Source of the DNA: DASPXK01 sp035637315
GTDB taxonomy: Bacteria > Chloroflexota > UBA6077 > JACCZL01
DNA length: 30,937 nucleotides
NCBI GenBank assembly: GCA_035637315.1
Contig: DASPXK010000099.1
Coordinates: 1-30,937 of the forward strand
Reading direction: 5' to 3'
The notes beneath the pieces are model-generated. The model saw only the letters and a list, made by a program, of their open reading frames with translations, was not told where the DNA came from and searched no databases. Positions 8,825 to 14,595 of the stretch are shown piece after piece. How positions within the stretch are numbered: position 1 is the first letter of the stretch; every line of letters starts with the position of its first letter. The position numbers and the translations under genes are program-made.

Positions 8825-8834
8825 GGGCGAGCCT

Positions 8835-9266
8835 CTACAGCTGTCTCTTCAAACATTCGAAGAACTGGCCCATCAGCATCTTGGCCACCCCGCCGAGCAT
8901 CCGTTGCCCGACCCCCGCCACGGTCCCGCCGACCTGGCCATCGCCGTGCACGTTGACCTGCGTTGACTCTCCCCCGTCCACCAGCTCGACGAGCGCTTCG
9001 CCACGCACAAAGCCGGGTCCACCGCTGCCCTCGACCAACAGCTTGTACCGACTCAGATCCTCCTTGTCGGTGATCCGCACCTTGCCCTTGTAGGTGCCCC
9101 GGATGGCGGCCACGCCGACCTTCATCACCGCCTCGTACTGGTCCTCACCGATCGCGCTCAGACTCTCGCAGCCGGGGATACAGCTCTTGAGCGCCTCGGG
9201 GTCCAGCAGGACGGCCCAGACTCGATCGCGCGGGGCACCGAACTCATAACTGCCTTCGACCTTCAC
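8835..9266 (-). CDS. coxG: CoxG-family SRPBCC protein
   Basis: This 143-residue SRPBCC-fold protein of the CoxG type carries the typical opening KVEGSYEFGAPRDRVWAVL, then LKSCIPGCESL and the C-terminal hydrophobic helix with GGVAKMLMGQFF. Members of this family sit in cox clusters and are thought to help anchor the enzyme at the membrane. I choose the GTG at 9266-9264 because GGAGG lies 5 bp upstream and the protein then begins exactly at the domain; a longer frame to 9407 adds unrelated sequence. It is the first gene of the minus-strand cluster, with a promoter-like site 40 bp upstream. Confidence 0.9.
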   Translation of the reverse strand: MKVEGSYEFGAPRDRVWAVLLDPEALKSCIPGCESLSAIGEDQYEAVMKVGVAAIRGTYKGKVRITDKEDLSRYKLLVEGSGGPGFVRGEALVELVDGGESTQVNVHGDGQVGGTVAGVGQRMLGGVAKMLMGQFFECLKRQL

Positions 9267-9305
9267 GTCGCCTCCGATCGTCGCCCGTCTGGCGACCTGG
9301 ACTCG

Positions 9306-9314
9306 ATGATACCA
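9306..9314 (-). promoter_or_regulatory. Possible extended -10 promoter of the cox cluster
   Basis: On the minus strand the sequence reads TGGTATCAT, which fits TGnTATnAT, 40 bp before the coxG GTG. No clear -35 is seen. Confidence 0.42.
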
Positions 9315-9379
9315 CTGGAATAACGGCGTATCGCTCGCTCCTCGGCGAGCCGCGGCAAGCGATTGCACGAACGGATATA

Positions 9380-9408
9380 TTGACGGATGAAGGCCGTGCC
9401 CCGACAAT
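9380..9408 (+). promoter_or_regulatory. Possible sigma70 promoter for the Nramp-like transporter
   Basis: TTGACG (9380-9385) and GACAAT (9403-9408) are spaced by exactly 17 bp. Transcription from here would give a leader of about 220 nt before the ATG at 9638. A 7-bp inverted repeat (CCCCGAC 9399-9405 with GTCGGGG 9440-9446) overlaps the -10 and start region and could be an operator or a leader stem. Confidence 0.45.
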
Positions 9409-9579
9409 GGTGCCTGCAGTCTGAGGAGGCTACCGCGCCGTCGGGGCGGAGGGTTCGAGTCTCCATTCGGAGGTCGCCTATGCAGTGAAGGCGCCTGCTC
9501 GAGTCAGTCCATGGGCTCGAGAACGCAACGCCCGCTGTCTTTCATCGTGATCATCTATCCGTATTCGTCGTGCACGCCC

Positions 9580-9632
9580 ACCCGCAGACGGGTGAAACCA
9601 GACGTCTGCCGCGGAGGCAGACCGTAAGGAGG
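9580..9632 (+). promoter_or_regulatory. Structured leader before the transporter: two hairpins and ribosome site
   Basis: Hairpin 1 is ACCCG/CGGGT around CAGA (9580-9593). Hairpin 2 is a perfect 7-bp stem GTCTGCC/GGCAGAC around GCGGA (9604-9622), ending 3 bp before AAGGAGG (9626-9632). GCAGAC at 9584-9589 could also pair with GTCTGC at 9604-9609, so two exclusive folds are possible. I cannot match it to a known riboswitch class. Confidence 0.45.
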
Positions 9633-9637
9633 CGCTC

Positions 9638-11302
9638 ATGGCACTAGGCGAAGCAGCGGCGCCCCGGCCGGAGGGCGTTCGAGTCATCGAAGCGGGATCG
9701 CTCCCACCCTGGGAGGTGGCCGAGCTGCCGGCCCCGCCCCCGTACGGCTTCGGCAATGCCCTCCGAGTGACCGGAGCCGGAGCGATCATCCTCGGGATCT
9801 CGATCGGCAGCGGCGAATGGTTGATCGGGCCAGCGGTCACGGCCCAGTTCACCGCGGCGCTGTTATGGGTGGCGACGGCTTCGATCCTCCTGCAGTGGGT
9901 TTTCAACGAAGAGGCGAGTCGCTACACACTGTATACGGGCGAGCCGATCTTCAGCGGCTTCATGCGCACGAAGCCAGGCAGTGTTTTCTGGGGTTGGGTC
10001 TACTCTATCCTCGGCTTCATCCAGCTCGGCTGGCCGGGCTGGGCGGCGGCCGCGGCGACCGCTGTCGTCGCGGCCCAGATAGGCGGGGTGCCAGGGCCCG
10101 AGCATGCCGGGACGGTCAAGTTCTGGGGCTACATTACCTTCTTCGCCTCGCTCGGCCTGCTGTTGCTGGGAAGGAAGGTCGAGCAGGCCCTCGAGTACGC
10201 GGAATGGTTCATGGTGATCTGGATCGTCGCCGCCCTACTGTTCCTCGGCATCGTGTTTACGAGCCTCGGCACCTGGGTCACCGTGATTGCCGGCTTCCTG
10301 GCAGGTGGCCTGTACTTGATCAGGGACCCGAACTCCGGCCAGCTGATGGGCTTGATTCCTCAAGGCGCGGATTGGTTTATCCTGGCCGGTTTCGCAGCCT
10401 ACGCCGGCGCCGGGGGCCTCGGCAATTGCACGGTTTCGAACTGGGTGCGTGACAAGGGTATGGGCATGGGCGGCCTTGTCGGCTATATCCCGGCCGTCGT
10501 GGGTGGACACCGGGTCGAACTAGCCGCGACGGGCAAGGTCTTCGAGCCGACCCCGGAAAACGTCTCGACGTTCCGCCAGTGGTGGCGCTACATCCGCTTT
10601 GACCAGGGCTGGGTGTGGACGGTCGGTTGCTTCCTCGGAATGGGGCTGCCCGCCCTGCTGACGGTCCAGTTCATCCCGCCGGGCACTCAGATAGGTGGCA
10701 TGGCCGTGGCCGTGCGCCAGGCCGAGGGCATCTCCAATGCGTTCGGTGGGCTGGCCAACGTCTCCGGATCGCTCCTCTGGTACTTGACACTCCTCACTGG
10801 CTTCTGGATCCTATACAGCACCCAGCTGGGGATCATGGACCTGCTGCCGCGGACGGTCACCGACATCCTCTGGACCAGCAACCCGGGCGTTCGAAGCTGG
10901 TCCAACGGCGACGTCCGCAAGGTCTACTATTCTATCCTCGTCGTCTTCGTGGTCTGGGGTTGTATCGCGATCAACCTGGCCCAGCCGTTCATCCTGATCC
11001 TGCTCGGCGCCTTCACCGCCGGACTGATGATGAGCATCTACGGCATCCACGTCTCGATCGTGAACCGCAAATTCCTGCCACCGGAAGTCCAGGCGCCGCT
11101 CTGGCGGGACCTCACCCTCTGGGTCTTCAGCGGGTTCTTCGGGTTTTTCACGACCGTCACGATCCTCGACCGAGTTTTGGGCATCAAGATCACCGACCCG
11201 AGCCTGGGCGCGCTTGTCGGGGCGGTCTTTCTGATCGTGTTCGGCCTCGCCGGGTACGTGACTCGCGGCCCGATGATGCGCTCGGGTGCCGGCGTGCGGT
11301 AA
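9638..11302 (+). CDS. Nramp-family-like membrane transporter
   Basis: This 554-residue integral membrane protein has about 11 hydrophobic segments from residue 40 on and an N-terminal soluble tail of about 35 residues. The segment GAGAIILGISIGSGEWLIGP matches the first helix of Nramp-like transporters, and the FNEEASRYTLYTGEP region resembles uncharacterised Nramp relatives of 500-600 residues. The classical Nramp metal motifs are absent: the DPGN of helix 1 reads SIGSGEW and the MPH region of helix 6 reads AGAGGLGNC. The substrate is therefore open; a divalent metal should not be assumed. The start ATG has AAGGAGG at 5-bp spacing and a long structured leader. It is divergent from coxG; a GC-rich hairpin follows the stop. 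Confidence 0.8.
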   Translation: MALGEAAAPRPEGVRVIEAGSLPPWEVAELPAPPPYGFGNALRVTGAGAIILGISIGSGEWLIGPAVTAQFTAALLWVATASILLQWVFNEEASRYTLYTGEPIFSGFMRTKPGSVFWGWVYSILGFIQLGWPGWAAAAATAVVAAQIGGVPGPEHAGTVKFWGYITFFASLGLLLLGRKVEQALEYAEWFMVIWIVAALLFLGIVFTSLGTWVTVIAGFLAGGLYLIRDPNSGQLMGLIPQGADWFILAGFAAYAGAGGLGNCTVSNWVRDKGMGMGGLVGYIPAVVGGHRVELAATGKVFEPTPENVSTFRQWWRYIRFDQGWVWTVGCFLGMGLPALLTVQFIPPGTQIGGMAVAVRQAEGISNAFGGLANVSGSLLWYLTLLTGFWILYSTQLGIMDLLPRTVTDILWTSNPGVRSWSNGDVRKVYYSILVVFVVWGCIAINLAQPFILILLGAFTAGLMMSIYGIHVSIVNRKFLPPEVQAPLWRDLTLWVFSGFFGFFTTVTILDRVLGIKITDPSLGALVGAVFLIVFGLAGYVTRGPMMRSGAGVR

Positions 11303-11326
11303 CCCCGCCCGATCCGGCCACAGTTG

Positions 11327-11354
11327 GGGGCGACCCGCCTGCGCGGGCCGCCCC
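11327..11354 (+). repeat. GC-rich hairpin after the transporter (possible terminator)
   Basis: A 12-bp stem with one mismatch surrounds the loop CTGC, starting GGGGCG and ending CGCCCC. It begins 25 bp after the stop. No T-run follows. It resembles the GTAGGGGC palindromes elsewhere in the window. Confidence 0.6.
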
Positions 11355-11434
11355 TGCTGCGTGACGGGACGTGACGCCGCCAGTCGCGCTCTCGTACGCT
11401 TCTGCCGAGATTTGAATCGAAGCCTGGAGCTGGG

Positions 11435-12031
11435 GTGCGCCGACTCGTCATCGTCCTTGTGGTCGCCGGGTTTCTCTTCGCCACCCACCAGACCTGGCTC
11501 ACGGCAGCCGGCGACTTCCTGGTCGAACGAGACCAGCTCGTGCCCGCCGACGCGATCGTCGTGCTGGCAGGCAACTCGCCGTACCGCGCGCGTCACGCCG
11601 CCACTCTATACCGGCAGGGTCTGGCCAGCCACGTCATCATCTCTAACGAAGCGCTCTCCAGCCACGGCGTGCAGACAACCTGGCTCGAGCTACGAGCGTG
11701 AGGCCTGGTCGATCTCGATATCCCGGACGAGGCGGTCGTCCCGATCGAGGCGATCTCGAACAGCACCTACGAGGAAGCGCTCGCCAGCCGCGACCTGATA
11801 ATCCGGTATGGGTGGCGCTCGGCGATCGTGGTCACGGACCCGTTCCATATGCGGCGGGCGATTCTCACCTTCCGCCAGGTGCTAGAACCGGAGGGCCTGT
11901 CTGCAGAGGCCAGCCCGGCCGAGGGCAGCAAGTACGGCGTGCGCAACTGGTGGCAAGACCGCCAGGCGATCAGCCGCGTTGTCCAGGAGTACTTGAAGCT
12001 GGGTTACTACGTGGTGCGAGGGCGGGTGTAG
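11435..12031 (+). pseudogene. YdcF/DUF218-like membrane protein gene with in-frame TGA
   Basis: A YdcF (DUF218)-type protein of about 198 residues can be read in one frame from GTG 11435 to TAG 12029-12031, but a TGA at 11699-11701 interrupts it after 88 residues. Before the stop are an N-terminal hydrophobic anchor (LVIVLVVAGFLFA), ADAIVVLAGN and RARHAATLYRQGLASHVIIS; after it, in the same frame, are the expected STYEEA and SAIVVTDPFHMRRA motifs. One nonsense codon with both halves intact suggests a recent mutation, a sequencing error or recoding. No internal start restores the core domain. The final TAG is part of the GTAGGGGC palindrome at 12028. Confidence 0.82.
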
Positions 12032-12087
12032 GGGCGGTGCTCGCTCCGCCCTTGGGCAGGACAGGGCGCAGCAAGCGGCGCCCCTAC
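12028..12087. repeat. GTAGGGGC-type imperfect palindrome between convergent genes
   Basis: Arms of about 24 bp, GTAGGGGCG at 12028-12036 and CGCCCCTAC at 12079-12087 with partly paired interiors, surround a loop of about 11 bases. The left arm supplies the TAG stop of the YdcF-like gene. It may act as a two-way terminator between this gene and the SDR gene. Confidence 0.8.
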
Positions 12088-12092
12088 CGTGG

Positions 12093-12806
12093 CTATCTCG
12101 GCCAGACGTTCAGCTCCTGGGTCCAGGCGCGGTCAGGCTGGAGTAAGACATAGGCGATCGCCTCGGCGACGTCCCCGGGCTCAAGGAAGCGATCCCCGCT
12201 CCGCAGTCGGTCCTCGCGAGTCCTGACTCCGAAATCGGTCAGGATCCCACCGGCGACGATCGTCGTGCACTTGATCTTCTCGTCCGCCAGCTCGGCGGCC
12301 AGGGCCTCCATGAATCCATGCAGGCCGGACTTGCTGGCGCAGTAGGCACTCATTTTCGGGTAGCCTCGCTTCGCAGCGCCCGAAGAGATCGAGATCACGT
12401 GTCCGCCGCCCCGCCGACGGATCGCGGACAGGGCCGCTTGCGTGGCGATGAACACCCCGCTCAAGTTGGTTTCGATCACGGCCCGCCAGTCCGCGACGGC
12501 AAACTCGCCGACCGGACCGTATCGCCCGATCGCCGCGTTGTTGATCAACACGTCGAGCCCGCCAAGCTCGCGCTCGGTACGCTCCACCGCCAGGTGCATC
12601 TCCCCCTCGTCACGCACGTCGGCGACCAGCGGGAGCGGCCGCCCTGCGCTCGCCTGGATCTCGCCACAGACCGCGTCGAGGCGCGCCGCCTCGCGAGCGA
12701 CCAGCGCCAGGGACGCTCCCAGCCCGGCCAGTCGGCGCGCCGTAGCCAGACCCACGCCCCGGCTCCCACCCGTAATCATGGCTATTTTGCCGTCAAGCGG
12801 AAGCAT
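12093..12806 (-). CDS. SDR-family NAD(P)-dependent oxidoreductase
   Basis: This 237-residue classical short-chain dehydrogenase has the nucleotide motif TGGSRGVG (12-19), VADVRD (the adenine-ring Asp), LINNAAIG, catalytic Ser141 or Ser142 in ISISSGAA, and Tyr155/Lys159 in YCASK. The Arg at GGSRG and in VAREAARL favours NADP(H), as inferred from family rules. The substrate is unknown. It is convergent with the YdcF-like gene and follows the HIT gene in the same direction across a spacer of 7-bp repeats. The ATG at 12806 is the natural start at the domain edge; the upstream ribosome site is weak. Confidence 0.92.
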   Translation of the reverse strand: MLPLDGKIAMITGGSRGVGLATARRLAGLGASLALVAREAARLDAVCGEIQASAGRPLPLVADVRDEGEMHLAVERTERELGGLDVLINNAAIGRYGPVGEFAVADWRAVIETNLSGVFIATQAALSAIRRRGGGHVISISSGAAKRGYPKMSAYCASKSGLHGFMEALAAELADEKIKCTTIVAGGILTDFGVRTREDRLRSGDRFLEPGDVAEAIAYVLLQPDRAWTQELNVWPR

Positions 12807-12826
12807 CTTCCGTCACTTCCAGCGAG

Positions 12827-12901
12827 ACAACGGACGAACGACAAAGCACGAGGGCGGATTCGGCTGGTCGATCGTCCATGGTCCGTTGTCCACCGTCCGA
12901 C
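12827..12901. repeat. Heptamer-period repeats, inverted pair
   Basis: Four units of ACRAMSG type (12827-12854) and four GTCCNNN units (12874-12901) are partly reverse complements (ACAACGGAC with GTCCGTTGT). They fill most of the 95-bp gap between the HIT and SDR genes. Confidence 0.78.
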
Positions 12902-13381
12902 TCAGGTCTCGAAGTAGGGCCGAAGGCGGCGGTAGGTCTGATCCGGAGTCTCGGGCAGGACCTTCGTGTCGGCGGTGACTGGCATGAAGTTCGCATCGCC
13001 GCTCCAGCGCGGCACGACGTGGAGATGTAGGTGGTCAGGTACCCCCGCGCCGGCCGCGCGGCCGAGATTCATGCCGATGTTGTACCCATCCGGGCGGTAC
13101 TCGGCCGACAAGGCCGCCACGGCCCGCTGGGTCAAGGCCCACAGGTCCGCGCTGACGCTGGCGGGCAGCGCGTCCAGGTCGGCGATGTGAAGCAGCGGCG
13201 CCACCATCAGGTGGCCCGAATTGTAGGGGTACAAGTTGAGCAGGATGAACGACTGATCGCTTCTGTGCAGCACGAGGTTCTCCGCATCGCGCGTGTCGCG
13301 AGACTTCGCGCAGAACAGGCAGTCAGCCTGCTGGCCGCCGGCCACGAATTGCATCCTCCATGGCGTAAACAGCCGCTCCAC
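12902..13381 (-). CDS. HIT-family hydrolase/phosphorylase (Ap4A-type)
   Basis: This 159-residue histidine-triad protein has the active motif HLHLHVVPRW (His117, His119, His121) and an N-terminal CLFC pair (Cys21, Cys24) that binds zinc in related proteins. NSGHLMVAPLLHIADL is the conserved nucleotide-pocket strand. The form resembles the small bacterial Ap4A phosphorylase/HIT proteins acting on nucleoside phosphates. The start is GTG at 13381 with AGAGG upstream. It is divergent from plsX. The substrate is an inference from family. Confidence 0.93.
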   Translation of the reverse strand: MERLFTPWRMQFVAGGQQADCLFCAKSRDTRDAENLVLHRSDQSFILLNLYPYNSGHLMVAPLLHIADLDALPASVSADLWALTQRAVAALSAEYRPDGYNIGMNLGRAAGAGVPDHLHLHVVPRWSGDANFMPVTADTKVLPETPDQTYRRLRPYFET

Positions 13382-13514
13382 GCCAGGCCTCTAAAGGCTA
13401 CCTTGCGAGCATGCGATCAGAATAGCCGTCCGCGCCACGCCCATGCCCCTCATCCTCAACTGACCGGGTGCTATCCTACCTCCTGGACTGCAGGCGCTCA
13501 AGCCTGACGCGGCG

Positions 13515-14579
13515 ATGCCGGATCGAGTGGGTACATTGGCAGTCGAGAACGTGACCGTCGCGCTTGACGGTATGGGCGGTGACCGCGCGCCCGAGGTGGT
13601 CGTGGACGGCGCGGCCGCCGCGGCCGCGGAACTCGGCATTCGGGTCCTGCTTGTCGGCCAACCGACGCGCCTGGAGCCTCTCCTCGGCCGCCATCCACCG
13701 AGCAGCCTGGTCGACATCGTCGACGCGGCGGAGGTCGTTGAGATGGACGAGCATGCCGCGGCCGCCGTCCGCCAGAAGCGCGACTCCTCCATCGTTGTCG
13801 GGGTCGACCTGGTGCGGGACGGTCGCGCTCAGGCGTTCGTGTCGGCCGGCAACACGGGCGCGGTGATGGCAGCCGGGCTGTTCGAGCTCAAGCGTCTGCC
13901 CGGCCTCGAGCGGCCGGCCTTGGCGGCTATGCTTCCAAGGCCGTGCGGCAAGACCCTGTTGATCGACGTCGGGGCCAACGCCGACTGTCGCCCGGAGCAC
14001 CTGGCCCAGTTCGCCTTGATGGGCTCGGTCTACATGGAGCGAGTCTTTGGGGTGCCGGACCCGTCCGTCGCGCTCCTGTCCATCGGCGAAGAGGCGACTA
14101 AGGGCAACGCGCTTGTCCAACAGGCACACTCGAAGCTGCGCGAATACCCGATTCACTTCGTCGGCAACGTCGAGGGTAAGGACGTGCTCGGGGAACTGGC
14201 CGACGTGGTGGTCTGCGACGGATTTATCGGCAATGTGTTGCTCAAGTTTGCCGAGGGTATGGCGAGCACTTTCACTGGCATCATTCGAGAGGAGATCGAG
14301 GCTTCCTGGGTCTCGAAGCTGGCCGCGCTGGGCCTGATGCCCGCCTTTCGGCGCGCTCGACAGCGGATGGACTATGCCGAGTACGGCGGCGCGCCGCTGC
14401 TTGGCTTGAACGGGCTGTGCATCGTAGCGCATGGTCGGTCCAACGCGCTGGCGATCAAGAGCGCCGTGCGAGTCGCCGCCCAGGCCGTCCAACAGCAGGT
14501 GGTGGAACACATCACGCGCGGGCTGGCCGAAGCCCAGCGTCGAGCCGATAGCTCGCCCGCTGGGGTCACAGCGTCCTGA
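13515..14579 (+). CDS. plsX: Phosphate acyltransferase PlsX
   Basis: This 354-residue PlsX converts acyl-ACP and phosphate to acyl phosphate, the first step feeding PlsY-dependent phospholipid synthesis. Marks are VALDGMGGDRAPEVVVDGA, FVSAGNTGAVMAAG, LLIDVGANADCRPEHL, LSIGEEATKGN, and VVCDGFIGNVLLKFAEG. The C-terminal GGAPLLGLNGLCIVAHGRS is also typical. The usual family start lies just before VALDGMGGD, so the first 12 residues are uncertain; GTG at 13551 is an alternative. The ribosome site before ATG 13515 is weak. No fab genes follow; the next gene is a glycosidase 16 bp downstream. Confidence 0.95.
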   Translation: MPDRVGTLAVENVTVALDGMGGDRAPEVVVDGAAAAAAELGIRVLLVGQPTRLEPLLGRHPPSSLVDIVDAAEVVEMDEHAAAAVRQKRDSSIVVGVDLVRDGRAQAFVSAGNTGAVMAAGLFELKRLPGLERPALAAMLPRPCGKTLLIDVGANADCRPEHLAQFALMGSVYMERVFGVPDPSVALLSIGEEATKGNALVQQAHSKLREYPIHFVGNVEGKDVLGELADVVVCDGFIGNVLLKFAEGMASTFTGIIREEIEASWVSKLAALGLMPAFRRARQRMDYAEYGGAPLLGLNGLCIVAHGRSNALAIKSAVRVAAQAVQQQVVEHITRGLAEAQRRADSSPAGVTAS

Positions 14580-14595
14580 CCTACCCTGGGTAACG

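Noticed and set aside
9451..9464. GGGTTCGAGTCTCC looks like the T-loop of a tRNA
   Set aside because: The T-stem has mismatches, and no acceptor, D or anticodon arms of the right size lie upstream.
9580..9622. Guanidine-II (mini-ykkC) type riboswitch of two hairpins
   Set aside because: The loops are CAGA and GCGGA, not the ACGR loops of that class.
11699..11750. Selenocysteine recoding of the in-frame TGA
   Set aside because: The hairpin loop lies about 30 nt after the TGA, further than a bacterial SECIS, and YdcF is not a known selenoprotein family.
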